From positions 1 to 35,244 of the forward strand of contig NZ_LQAQ01000033.1 in the NCBI RefSeq assembly GCF_001583495.1: DNA of 35,244 nt, written 5' to 3'. The notes beneath the pieces are model-generated. The model made no database searches. It had not been told where the DNA came from and saw nothing but the letters and a program-made list of their open reading frames with translations. This document shows, piece by piece, positions 18,011 to 27,430 of the stretch. The translations under genes were made by a program, and so were the position numbers. Numbering within the stretch: the stretch's first letter is position 1; the number at the start of each line of letters is the position of its first letter. Origin of the DNA: Flammeovirga sp. SJP92. GTDB taxonomy: Bacteria; Bacteroidota; Bacteroidia; Cytophagales; Flammeovirgaceae.

Positions 18011-20362
18011 TTATTTTTTGATTACTCTATTGATATAGACTTTCTCATTGCTGATCAATCTAATGAAATAGATACCTTGTGTCTTATCAGACATATCAAT
18101 CGACGTATGTTCTTTTCCTGAAAAAGAAGTCTGTTCAATTGTTCTACCATTGATATCAACCACTGATAATACAATTTGCTGATTGAGTAATTCAGCTGGA
18201 ACTGTGATATTTAATTGATGAGCCACAGGGTTTGGTGATACGAAATTCTCATAGCTTTCCTGGTCGAAAACACTATTTACAATATCGTCTTCATCGTCAT
18301 CTTCCTCTTCTTCTTCCTCCTCCTCTTCTTCCTCTTCGTCTGTGATTTCTTTTGCGTAAAAATCAATAAACTGAGGGCCTTCATCATTCAATCCCTCTTT
18401 GGTTACTGATAAAAAGTCAATATTCTGATATTGGAAATACTCAATTTTCACCGCATAATAACCCGCTTCTAAACAAACGGTGTTATCTAATTCAACAAGA
18501 TCATGTCTTCCGCTGTTATCGATAACCAATTCATCATTGATATATAATTTCGCACCATCACTTGATGCTAAATTAAATCTATAAGGTCCTGCTTCTTCTA
18601 CTTTGAAATAGCCTTCAAATTCAAAAGCAAATCTTTCAGCATCATCTTTTACTTGAAGAGTGATGGCATCGATTGTCCCACTTTTCTTTGGCGTAAGCGT
18701 TTCAAATTCAGGTAGAACAACAAAAGCACCTTCATAGTAATGGTAATTAATTCCCTTTATTAATTCTTCTTCGTTTTCTATAGTTATCGGTGTAATTACA
18801 TCACCTCCACAATCTGTATCCGGCACACCATCTAACATGATATTATTGGAGCCTTGATCCATCAATTCACCCCAAGTAATGTATTTGTTATCACTTGATT
18901 TATCTCCTAATACAAAAGGATAGTGTGTGTAGTTTCTTACAATTGAATTGGTTACAGCGTAGTCTCTTGTTCCATAAACATGTCTCCAGCCTGTTCTTAC
19001 ACCCGCCACAAGAATGTCTAAATCAGGAGCATCTTCTGCCGTATATTCATGTCCTTCAGCGTATTTAATAGAAATGTTGTGATCACTACCTGATAACCAA
19101 GCCAGCATATTATTATAAACACCTGTCTCTTCTTCTACCTCAGATTTCAGTAATTCTAAAGTCGCATACCCGTTTCTATCATTTGAATATTCATGAACAA
19201 TCAAAGGTCCGTTTGTTGCATCACCTTTACAGTTTACAGCCATTCCACTACCCATACTATAGGCTGTTTCACAACCAATTGAAACACAGTTTTCAGCATA
19301 TTTTTTACCAGTAGCATGCGTAATTACCACTCCAGATCTGAAATTCTTTACCGTACAGTTCAACACAGTCATGTTTTCTGTTTTTCTTTCATCATCTGAA
19401 AGTACATTTCTTTCTGCATCCCAAATACGACCCGTAATATATGCTCTAATTCCGTCCTCTTGACAAGAGAATCTCCAACCTCTTTCTAATCCTAATTCTT
19501 CAAAACCTTCTACCGGATTAGCCTCGTTATTGTTGTTCTCATTACAATCATTTGCCGTACGGAAATACCCCCATTGCTGATACACTTCATCTGCAGGTGA
19601 TCCCGTACCGATTTCATCATAAATATCATCTGTTGTACGTAATTCACCCTCTATATAACATCCTTCAATGACTGCATCGTGTCCACCTTGCACAAAAATA
19701 CCGTGACCATAAGAGAAGCTATAAAGTTCACAGTTTAAAAGGTGATTTCTATCTCCTCTTACCAAATAACCGCTGTGCTTACAGTGACCAATTTGATTAC
19801 AAGTACCTCCCTTTCCAAAAATATCACCGTAACCATATGGATACGAACCACGGATTGTCAATTTAAATCCTTCTATTCTGTTGTCGCTACCGTCAAACAT
19901 TACACCTAACGCTCCACCAAATACGGAACAGTCCAGCCCTTCTACATCTTCAATAATATCTTCTATTTCAAGATTTTTGAAAACGTTATTGTTTCCTGTA
20001 TTATGGAAATTAACGATTTCAGCTTGGGGTGCATTATCAAAAAACGCATCAAAATTTACTTCTATTTTTACGCCAGTGAAATCATATGTGTTATTAGATC
20101 CCATCATTCTGATCACTGTAGCGCCCCATTTATATTCATCAGGTCTGCTGTACATATTCGTTTTATCTACAACATAAGTACCTGGAGTCATCACAACATT
20201 TTGGTCTGATAGTGTGGTCGTAGCCCAAAGTTCTTCCATAGAACTCACCGTGATTGTTTCTTGTGAGTGCACAAAAGAAGAAGCCAAAAGACATAAACTG
20301 ATAGAGAGTAAAAAGGATTTAAAATACCTTCTCACATTTGTTAATCCAGTAAATAACATCAT
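18011..20362 (-). CDS. T9SS-secreted parallel beta-helix protein with PA14-like domain, candidate surface polysaccharide lyase
   Basis: Multidomain exported protein of 783 residues. The signal peptide ends near FVHSQ. Residues 35-515 form a parallel beta-helix homologous to the protein at 13682-15118, with the same blocks: SYPYGYG (173-179), KHSGYLVRG (195-203), NHL (206-208), SYGH (217-220), IEGCYIEGELRTTDD (232-246), GIRAY (304-308) and THATGKKY (348-355). Residues 535-660 resemble a PA14 carbohydrate-binding domain (GYFKVEEAGPYRFNLAS, then DGAKLYINDELVIDN). A run of Glu and Asp (about 674-693) acts as linker, and residues 706-783 are a T9SS sorting domain (VSPNPV, VVDINGR, GIYFIRL). It is the last gene of the susC operon, so it probably makes the first cut outside the cell. 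It matches no enzyme family I can name; alternatively it only binds glycan. Confidence 0.82.
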   Translation of the reverse strand: MMLFTGLTNVRRYFKSFLLSISLCLLASSFVHSQETITVSSMEELWATTTLSDQNVVMTPGTYVVDKTNMYSRPDEYKWGATVIRMMGSNNTYDFTGVKIEVNFDAFFDNAPQAEIVNFHNTGNNNVFKNLEIEDIIEDVEGLDCSVFGGALGVMFDGSDNRIEGFKLTIRGSYPYGYGDIFGKGGTCNQIGHCKHSGYLVRGDRNHLLNCELYSFSYGHGIFVQGGHDAVIEGCYIEGELRTTDDIYDEIGTGSPADEVYQQWGYFRTANDCNENNNNEANPVEGFEELGLERGWRFSCQEDGIRAYITGRIWDAERNVLSDDERKTENMTVLNCTVKNFRSGVVITHATGKKYAENCVSIGCETAYSMGSGMAVNCKGDATNGPLIVHEYSNDRNGYATLELLKSEVEEETGVYNNMLAWLSGSDHNISIKYAEGHEYTAEDAPDLDILVAGVRTGWRHVYGTRDYAVTNSIVRNYTHYPFVLGDKSSDNKYITWGELMDQGSNNIMLDGVPDTDCGGDVITPITIENEEELIKGINYHYYEGAFVVLPEFETLTPKKSGTIDAITLQVKDDAERFAFEFEGYFKVEEAGPYRFNLASSDGAKLYINDELVIDNSGRHDLVELDNTVCLEAGYYAVKIEYFQYQNIDFLSVTKEGLNDEGPQFIDFYAKEITDEEEEEEEEEEEEDDDEDDIVNSVFDQESYENFVSPNPVAHQLNITVPAELLNQQIVLSVVDINGRTIEQTSFSGKEHTSIDMSDKTQGIYFIRLISNEKVYINRVIKK
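18281..18340 (-). repeat. Low-complexity acidic linker coding stretch
   Basis: About 20 consecutive Glu/Asp codons (GAA/GAG/GAT/GAC) link the PA14-like domain to the T9SS sorting domain of the beta-helix protein. The trinucleotide repetition makes this stretch prone to length changes by slippage. It likely serves as a flexible, possibly calcium-binding spacer. Confidence 0.75.
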
Positions 20363-20406
20363 TTGCGTTTACATTTTGAAATTAAAAAATTACAACAAAG
20401 TATTGA

Positions 20407-20440
20407 AAGTAAGTAAAGCAAAAAGTTGCTTTACTTACTT
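20407..20440 (-). terminator. Long hairpin between the glycan-binding protein and the T9SS beta-helix gene
   Basis: A perfect 14-bp inverted repeat (AAGTAAGTAAAGCA and its complement) with a 6-base loop lies 44 bases past the stop codon at 20485. On the minus strand it is followed by TCAATACTTTG rather than an immediate T-run. It may be a partial terminator or an mRNA-stabilising structure that sets the ratio of binding proteins to secreted enzyme. Confidence 0.6.
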
Positions 20441-20484
20441 AGATGAAAAAGAATACTTTCTTGTATTACACTATTTAATATATA

Positions 20485-22218
20485 TTAATTACCATTAGCT
20501 AAGTATTCTTCTAACTCAGCCACAGATCTGAATGTAATGAACCATTCTAATTCGAACTGTTGGCCAATTACAGAAGCGTCCATTTCGTTACCGTTGAATT
20601 TATTCATATCGTAGATGTTCGTTCCTTGACGGCCTGTTAGGTTATCAGTCATCATTTCCGTGTTAGTTAATTCCTGACTCATATCCCAATAGAAAACATC
20701 ATCAGAGATAAATGTACCCGTTTTATCAGATCTTGATTCAGCAATTTGAATCGAATTTAAGATATGGTCGTTTCCACCAAAACCTCTTTCAGATCTAAAT
20801 TGCTTTGTAAACCATGAACCGGCAGGTCTGTTACCCATTCTTGCAGCATAAATTGGGAATTCAGGATTGTAAACCCAGTTGTTTACCCAGTCAGCATCAC
20901 CTGGTACATTTTGTCCAGCTGTAGAATTTTTACCGTTTTTCCAGTTTTGACACATATCAAGACGTCCTTCACCAAATGTTACTACAAACTTACCATCTGC
21001 TTGATGTGTATTGTTTGATGATCTATGATCTGTCCAATCACAATTTGCTTTCTCAGATTCGTTTCTATCAAATTCCCATACATACTTACCGTTTGGCAAG
21101 CTTTGCTCTGCATATTCTTCTAGCTTAGGAAGATTCTCAAATGATCTGATATATTCAATTTTCAAACCACTGTTCAACATTGTATTTAAGTTGAACTGCA
21201 CTAATTCTGTGATATTATCTCCTGTTGTTGACATAGTATGTGACTCACCTGCTTCATTTTTGAAGACACCTGAAGTCAAGTCCCAATAGTAAATATCACC
21301 ATACAATACACCTGTGTAATTTGTTGAATTATAAACACCGTTTAGTTGTTCGAACGTACCGAAATCAGTTTCAAATGTTAGATCATAATCCGCCATTCTT
21401 GTTGCTTTCATTGCAATGATTGGGTAAGTAGCAACATCAAAGTTAACACCGCTTTCCAACTGAATTGAAGATTGACCATCTACAAGTGATACATTCAATA
21501 CATTATCAGAAGTACCGATTGAACCTTTTGCTGCTACCCAACCACTTTCATCTACAGAGAAATCTGATTCTAAACCTGTGAAAGGGTAAGTAAATAATGG
21601 ACCTTCAATAACTTGCGGTCCGTGCATCAAAGTGATGTTACCTGAAATACCGCCTTTTGGTACTTCTACTAAAATTTCAGTTTCAGAGATAGATTTGATT
21701 GTTCCTGCAATACCTCCTTCATTTGATTCAAAAACAACCGATACATCATAGCCTGATTCTTTGAAGTTTTCACCAAGCACTGCAATGATATCACCTGCAA
21801 CACCAATACTTGGCTCAACTCCACTCACTTTCGCACCAGGAATTACTACGAACTCCTCTTCCATTAATACTGATTGAGTAAGGTAACGCACCTCGATAGC
21901 TCCAGTTGTAGCATCTACAGGAACGGGAAAAACAATACTGCTGTCACCGTAAGAGATGTATGAATTTTGGTCTACTTCAATACCATTGAAATAGATAAAT
22001 GTAGGCTCTTTGAAGTCCCCAAAGTTTTTACCCGTAATCGTCACTTGAGTGGATGGCAAACCTGTTTTTGGAGCAAAATTATTGACTTCAACTTCCTGAA
22101 AACTAGGAATTGTTGCTTCATATTCATCCTCTTTCGTACAAGAATAGAATAGAACCCCTGCAGTCAATAAGGATGGTAATAAATATTTCGTTAATATGTT
22201 ATTTTTCATTTTTTTCAT
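20485..22218 (-). CDS. IPT/TIG-domain surface glycan-binding lipoprotein (SusE/F position)
   Basis: Outer-membrane lipoprotein of 577 residues that probably binds the polysaccharide beside SusCD. The signal ends in VLFYSC. Two IPT/TIG immunoglobulin-like domains follow at about 45-125 (APKTGLPSTQVTITGKNFG) and 130-215 (EPSIGVAGDIIAVLGENF). The C-terminal part holds two related modules: the first has YPIIAMKATR, GDIYYWDLT and FENLPKLEEY, the second FPIYAARMGN, DDVFYWDMS and FRSVAELEEY. This looks like an internal duplication of a binding module of the kind annotated in Bacteroidota IPT proteins at this PUL position. Trp and Tyr are plentiful, as in glycan binders. It starts 76 bp after susD. 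An ATG three codons later (22209) is an alternative start. Ligand unknown. Confidence 0.85.
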   Translation of the reverse strand: MKKMKNNILTKYLLPSLLTAGVLFYSCTKEDEYEATIPSFQEVEVNNFAPKTGLPSTQVTITGKNFGDFKEPTFIYFNGIEVDQNSYISYGDSSIVFPVPVDATTGAIEVRYLTQSVLMEEEFVVIPGAKVSGVEPSIGVAGDIIAVLGENFKESGYDVSVVFESNEGGIAGTIKSISETEILVEVPKGGISGNITLMHGPQVIEGPLFTYPFTGLESDFSVDESGWVAAKGSIGTSDNVLNVSLVDGQSSIQLESGVNFDVATYPIIAMKATRMADYDLTFETDFGTFEQLNGVYNSTNYTGVLYGDIYYWDLTSGVFKNEAGESHTMSTTGDNITELVQFNLNTMLNSGLKIEYIRSFENLPKLEEYAEQSLPNGKYVWEFDRNESEKANCDWTDHRSSNNTHQADGKFVVTFGEGRLDMCQNWKNGKNSTAGQNVPGDADWVNNWVYNPEFPIYAARMGNRPAGSWFTKQFRSERGFGGNDHILNSIQIAESRSDKTGTFISDDVFYWDMSQELTNTEMMTDNLTGRQGTNIYDMNKFNGNEMDASVIGQQFELEWFITFRSVAELEEYLANGN

Positions 22219-22294
22219 GTCAGATTAGTGAGTACCCACAAGGAATACCTTAAGTGATATGCCTTGTGGATTAAAAAAATAAACACTGTTTCAA

Positions 22295-24103
22295 TTAGTA
22301 ACCCGGGTTCTGTGTTAAATTCTCATTCAATAGAATTTGTCCCGTTGGAACTGGTCGCAAGTAGTTTGTTAGTGAGAAGTTTCTAACTCCCTCATCTGCA
22401 ACTACAATTACATCTTTTGTCTCGCCATTTGGCAACGTATAAGGGATTGGTTCATTAGGGTAAGCCTCTCTCTTGAATTTAGCTGGATCGTTTTCAAATG
22501 GAGTGCCTCCTACTACCATACCTAATAATGGATCTCCTAGTTCCTGCTCTGCAATACCCCATCTTTTAAGGTTGTGGTAACGCTTTCCTTCCGAGTAGAA
22601 CTCAATCGCCCATTCTCTTCTGATTTCTTCTTGTACATCAAGTGCATTGGCAGAAATGAAGGCATTTGTCAATGGAGGAATACCAGCACGAGCTCTTGTT
22701 TTATTGATAGAAGCATCTAATTCAGCATCTGATAATGTTCCGTTCAATTCGTAAAGTGCTTCAGCGTATGTCAAATAAACTTCTGGTAAACGAATGATTG
22801 GATAATCTAAACCTCCTTGAGCAAGTACTTCAGGATTATCATTTTGTCCCCATTTTGTATACTTGTGACATTTATAACCGCCACCTGCATCAGCATCTGT
22901 AAAACCTGCCAATAAAATTGTTTCATTTGTTGGCAATCCAGTTTTCAAGTCAGTGTAATCACCGTACTGATTGTAAGATGAGAAGTAACCCTTCATACGG
23001 TAATCACGGTTGATAAACTCATCACTTGCATTTACATAACCTTGGAATACTGCACTTTTTTCGATTGGCAAACCATCTGAGCAAAGTATCATATCCATCA
23101 TCTTACGTGTAGGTGCTGTACGACCAACCTGCGATGGGTTTCCGTCATGGAAAAGAGCCATATCGTGTTTACGAACAAAGATAAATTCTCTATTGATAGA
23201 CTTGTCTACACCCACTGGATTTGAGCTTGCATCTAAGTTGAATAAGAAGAAGCTACTCATGTTCTCCAATTGAGTATTGTAGTCAAATAACTGATAGTAA
23301 GGGTCATCCATTACTTCTTTTGCCACTTTAGCTGCTTCTGCTAAGTAAATATTGATGTTTGCTTGGTCATAACCTTCACTACCTGCACCTTCTGAAGTAC
23401 CGTCTCCGTCCGTTTTAGTTCCCACAAACTTCATCCATGTCGCTTCATGCAATAGTACACGTGCCTTGAATGCTTTTGCTGCACCTTGGCTAACTTGTCC
23501 TTTATCACCATCTGAAATACTTGATTCTAATGGTAAGTTTGGAATTGCCGCATTTAAATCTTCAAGGATTTGAGCAGTCACTTCATAACGGCTGTTACGC
23601 TTAGCATAAAGTTCATCAGAGTCTGTTGATAATGACTTTGTCACGATGGTTACACCTCCAAAATACTGCATTAATTCAAAGTGGTAATACGCACGGAAAA
23701 ACTTCGCTTCAGCCACTTCTTTCATGATGTCTGCTTGATCCCCTTCATAGTTTTCCGCAAACTCAATCAACTTATTTACAGTACGTAAGTTAGAGTAATC
23801 TTTATCCCAGATCTTATGCGTCAATGGTGTAGAATAGTCACCATAGCCATATCTTGATCCATCATCAATCGTCTTGGCCATCAAATCATTACCATAACCA
23901 TACAGATCCCAAGTTTTTCTATCTGAATCTCTAAAGCTCGGCAGACCTGCATACATTGCATTAGCTGCTTCTCTGAATTGGTAAGGTTTATTGAAATAAC
24001 TGTCCTCTGTTACTTGGGCAGGATCGTCAAGGTCTAGGAAATAACTTGTGCAACTACTTAATAAGGCTACACCAAAAATTGATATTATATTTTTAAGTTT
24101 CAT
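22295..24103 (-). CDS. susD: SusD/RagB-family starch-binding-like lipoprotein
   Basis: Surface lipoprotein of 602 residues that caps the SusC transporter and binds oligosaccharides. The signal ends in ALLSSC (Cys18). The mature N-terminus (FLDLDDPAQVTEDSYF) and the tetratricopeptide-like AKFFRAYYHFELMQYFGGV are SusD hallmarks. The C-terminal part contains YPIIRLPEVYLTYAEALYELNG, INKTRARAGIPPL and REWAIEFYSEGKRYHNLKRWG, typical of the RagB/SusD domain; it ends in LNENLTQNPGY. The gene starts 17 bp after the susC stop, the standard order. Length is normal for the family. The symbol names the family, not starch specificity. Confidence 0.97.
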   Translation of the reverse strand: MKLKNIISIFGVALLSSCTSYFLDLDDPAQVTEDSYFNKPYQFREAANAMYAGLPSFRDSDRKTWDLYGYGNDLMAKTIDDGSRYGYGDYSTPLTHKIWDKDYSNLRTVNKLIEFAENYEGDQADIMKEVAEAKFFRAYYHFELMQYFGGVTIVTKSLSTDSDELYAKRNSRYEVTAQILEDLNAAIPNLPLESSISDGDKGQVSQGAAKAFKARVLLHEATWMKFVGTKTDGDGTSEGAGSEGYDQANINIYLAEAAKVAKEVMDDPYYQLFDYNTQLENMSSFFLFNLDASSNPVGVDKSINREFIFVRKHDMALFHDGNPSQVGRTAPTRKMMDMILCSDGLPIEKSAVFQGYVNASDEFINRDYRMKGYFSSYNQYGDYTDLKTGLPTNETILLAGFTDADAGGGYKCHKYTKWGQNDNPEVLAQGGLDYPIIRLPEVYLTYAEALYELNGTLSDAELDASINKTRARAGIPPLTNAFISANALDVQEEIRREWAIEFYSEGKRYHNLKRWGIAEQELGDPLLGMVVGGTPFENDPAKFKREAYPNEPIPYTLPNGETKDVIVVADEGVRNFSLTNYLRPVPTGQILLNENLTQNPGY

Positions 24104-24120
24104 GATTGTAACTTTTCGAA

Positions 24121-27100
24121 TTAAAATGATAGGTTAGCACCAAGGGCAAATGATCTGTAGAATGGGTAAGTCTGGTCTAAAGAGTTACCATATTCTGGAT
24201 CCCATCCGTCTAAGATTTCATTTGAGAAGGTCAACAAGTCATTACCTGAGAAGTAAACACGTACTTTGTCCACTCCTTTAATTTTCCCTGTATTGAATGT
24301 GTAACCCAATGACAACGTTTTCAGACGGATATATCTACCACTTGACAACATAAAATCAGTGTTTCTGTAGTTCCAGTCATTGATGTCTTGCCAGCTTGTA
24401 ACACGTGGGTAAGGTGCACCTGTATTGTCTGGGGTCCATGTGTGACCTACGTAAGATACATTTTGGTTGGTAAAGTGACCTGAACGAGGGAATACTGCTT
24501 GACCTTTGTTACGGTAGATTTTTTGCTCCATTACTCCTTGCCAGAACATATTGAAGTCAAAACCTTTCCATTGGAAACCTGCGTTGATACCGAATAAGAA
24601 GTGAGGTGTTTTATCTCCAACATACACTAAATCACCTGCATCACCATTTTCAGGATCACCAATTGCATCAATGTATCCGTTGCCATCTACATCTACGATT
24701 CTTGCATCACCTGCACGAAGAGGGTTAGCTTGTGGTAAACGACCTGGCTTTACAGTACCATAAAGCTCATAATAAGCATCTGCTTCAGCTTGAGTAGCAA
24801 AGTACCCATCAGTTTGGTACATGAAGTAAGAGTTAAGTGGGTAACCTTCTCTTTGTCCTACTAATCCTTCAGCCACATCCGTTTTTCCTTCCATTGAAAC
24901 CAATTTGTTTTTAGAGTCACTTAGGTTGAAACCAATGTTGTAAGAGAAGTCCGAACCAATCTTGTCATTCCAAGAAATCTGGAATTCCCATCCTTTTGTT
25001 TCTAAAGTACCGCTGTTTGTTGTTTTTGGCGAACCACCTAAAATTGAAGGATAAGTTACACCGATCAACATATCTTCATTCAACATTTGGTAGTAGTTGA
25101 ATTCACCTTTCAATTTATCGTTTAAGAAACCGAATTCAAGACCAATGTTACTTGATTTAATTGTTTCCCAAGATCTTTCGTTTGTTGTGATATCATTAGC
25201 AGTTGCTGTAAGATATGGATAAACACTTTGATTACCGAAGTAAGTAAATGAACCTCTGTCCACTAGTGATGCATAATCATGGTTTCCAATACCGCCTTGA
25301 TTACCTAGTTCACCATAACTTGCTTTCAGTTTCAAGAAACTTAAGATATCGTTGTTCTTTAAGAAATCTTCTTGTGTAATTACCCAACCTAATGAACCAC
25401 CAGCAAATGTTTTCCACTTGTAACCGTCAGCGAATTTAGAAGAACCATCACGACGAGCTTGTAATTCAATAAGGTATTTATTTTTATATCCGTAGTTGAA
25501 ACGTCCTAAAAGTGACATTAAACCCCAGTTTGAACCTCCACCATTCACTTCAAATTGGTTTTCAACGCTACCCATTTCTAAATCATAGACGCCTAAATCT
25601 TCAAAGTCATATAATTTCGCACCTAACTTATCATGAACTCTTTTCTCAGCAGTACCACCTGCTGTGATATTAAAGCTATGATTATTGTATGATTTCTCAT
25701 AGTTAAATACACCTTGGTAAGTTTCATGTCTATCTGTATTGGCTGACTCTGAAATATAGTTGTTGTTTGTATTGATTCTCGCATTAGCAACAGTATTATT
25801 CCAAGCATAAGTTGTCACTTCTGATCTATACTCCTGATTTCTATCCCAAGAACGGTCTAATGCCGCATCCGCACGGAAAGTTAAGCCCGGTAAAATTTTT
25901 GCAGTAGCACTCAACATCGTTCTAAATTCCTGACGCTCTTTGTTTCTTTTACCGCCGTCTACCATTTCTGCAAGTCTGTTAATTCCACCACCTGCTTGGC
26001 CAAAGTTCGCACCCCAATTACCAAATGGGTTAGTTGTTGGGAATAATGGAATCTCTTGGAAAGCTCTAGTACCATCATAAGTAGGACCTGAGATTGTTCT
26101 GTTGAAATAAGAAACATTCGCACTTAAATCTAACCACTCATTGACCTGGAATTTATAATTACCTCTGAAGTTGTATCTCTTTAAAGCATCTTTTACAGGC
26201 TTCACAGGACCTACTTCATCTACGTAACCAAAAGAGAAACGGTAACTGCTTCTATCCGTACCACCTGATACACTTGCATCATGTCTTTGAGAATAAGAAG
26301 TACCATATAAATCTTCTTGCTTAAGGTTATTTCCTACATAAATATTACCCCAATAAGGTGTTTCTAAATAACCCGGTTCCCCTTTTGCCATCCAGTTTAA
26401 TTGATCCTCAGTCCAAGCCCAGTAATAAGTATCCAAACCGGCTAATTTATCTTGCTCACCATATCTCAACCACGCATTAGCATACTCTTGAGGACTTGCT
26501 GCTAACGGCGCTCTCATTGATGGAGTGTTCATTGAACCTTGAATATTCACGTTCACTTTGATCTCGCCTTTACCTTTTTTAGTGGTTACTAATAATACAC
26601 CATTTGATGCTCTAGAACCATAAATCGCAGCAGATCCGTCCTTTAATACTGAAATACTTTCAATATCGTCTGGGTTTAAAGAAGTAAATGCACTCATTCC
26701 TAAAGTAGGAATACCGTCAATGATGACTAACGGGTTCGAGTTTCCGTTGATTGAGTTAGTACCACGAATTGAGATAGAAGGATCATCGCCAGGACGAGCT
26801 GATGTACGTGTTACTGCAACACCAGGAGTTTGACCTTGAAGTGCGAGAGCAGGGTTAGAAACCGCACGGCTTTCAAAAACCTCAGAACTTACTGATTCTA
26901 CTGCACCCGTTAGTGTTTCTTTTTTCTGTTCCCCATAACCAATAACAATAAGCTCCTCCAACTCTGTTAAATCATCTTCTAATTTGATATTAATCTCTGA
27001 TTGAGTTGAAACTTGAACTTCTTGTGGCTGGTATCCTATAAATGAGAATACTAAAACTGCTGATTTATCGGGAACAAATAATGAGTACCTTCCATCAAAA

Positions 27101-27327
27101 TCTGTTGTTGTTCCTTTGGCTGTCCCTTTAATCATAATAGAAACGCCAGGTAGTGGATCGTTATTTTTATCAGAAACTCGTCCAGATATTTTAAATTCTT
27201 GATAAGTTTCGTCCCCACTATTGTCCGAAGCGGGATCGCTAAAACCTGAAGTAACAATACCTACTATCAAGAGTAAGGTTGTTAGTACTTTTTTACGGAC
27301 ATTGCTAGTAATAGTTACTGCTATCAT
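24121..27327 (-). CDS. susC: SusC/RagA-family TonB-dependent outer-membrane transporter
   Basis: Outer-membrane oligosaccharide importer of 1068 residues. After a signal peptide (to about residue 30) comes a carboxypeptidase-regulatory-like beta domain (about 46-117; ISGRVSDKNNDPLPGVSIMI). A TonB-box-like IVIGYGEQKKETLTGAV follows. The plug domain (about 136-255) carries ISIRGTNSINGNSNPLVIIDG and SVLKDGSAAIYGSRASNGV. The rest is a 22-stranded barrel ending in an aromatic residue (ALGANLSF). It is the first gene of the uptake operon, with susD 17 bp downstream, and is divergent from the AraC-type regulator, which probably controls it. The symbol gives the family only; the substrate is inferred from the locus to be a sulfated glycan fragment. 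Confidence 0.97.
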   Translation of the reverse strand: MIAVTITSNVRKKVLTTLLLIVGIVTSGFSDPASDNSGDETYQEFKISGRVSDKNNDPLPGVSIMIKGTAKGTTTDFDGRYSLFVPDKSAVLVFSFIGYQPQEVQVSTQSEINIKLEDDLTELEELIVIGYGEQKKETLTGAVESVSSEVFESRAVSNPALALQGQTPGVAVTRTSARPGDDPSISIRGTNSINGNSNPLVIIDGIPTLGMSAFTSLNPDDIESISVLKDGSAAIYGSRASNGVLLVTTKKGKGEIKVNVNIQGSMNTPSMRAPLAASPQEYANAWLRYGEQDKLAGLDTYYWAWTEDQLNWMAKGEPGYLETPYWGNIYVGNNLKQEDLYGTSYSQRHDASVSGGTDRSSYRFSFGYVDEVGPVKPVKDALKRYNFRGNYKFQVNEWLDLSANVSYFNRTISGPTYDGTRAFQEIPLFPTTNPFGNWGANFGQAGGGINRLAEMVDGGKRNKERQEFRTMLSATAKILPGLTFRADAALDRSWDRNQEYRSEVTTYAWNNTVANARINTNNNYISESANTDRHETYQGVFNYEKSYNNHSFNITAGGTAEKRVHDKLGAKLYDFEDLGVYDLEMGSVENQFEVNGGGSNWGLMSLLGRFNYGYKNKYLIELQARRDGSSKFADGYKWKTFAGGSLGWVITQEDFLKNNDILSFLKLKASYGELGNQGGIGNHDYASLVDRGSFTYFGNQSVYPYLTATANDITTNERSWETIKSSNIGLEFGFLNDKLKGEFNYYQMLNEDMLIGVTYPSILGGSPKTTNSGTLETKGWEFQISWNDKIGSDFSYNIGFNLSDSKNKLVSMEGKTDVAEGLVGQREGYPLNSYFMYQTDGYFATQAEADAYYELYGTVKPGRLPQANPLRAGDARIVDVDGNGYIDAIGDPENGDAGDLVYVGDKTPHFLFGINAGFQWKGFDFNMFWQGVMEQKIYRNKGQAVFPRSGHFTNQNVSYVGHTWTPDNTGAPYPRVTSWQDINDWNYRNTDFMLSSGRYIRLKTLSLGYTFNTGKIKGVDKVRVYFSGNDLLTFSNEILDGWDPEYGNSLDQTYPFYRSFALGANLSF

Positions 27328-27430
27328 AAGTAAAAAAAATTAATAATTATTCGTCTCTCAACAAATGAGTTACGATGATGTTATAGATATATGAAGAGAG
27401 AAAAGAGAAATCTTCAATACTTGAAAAAAG

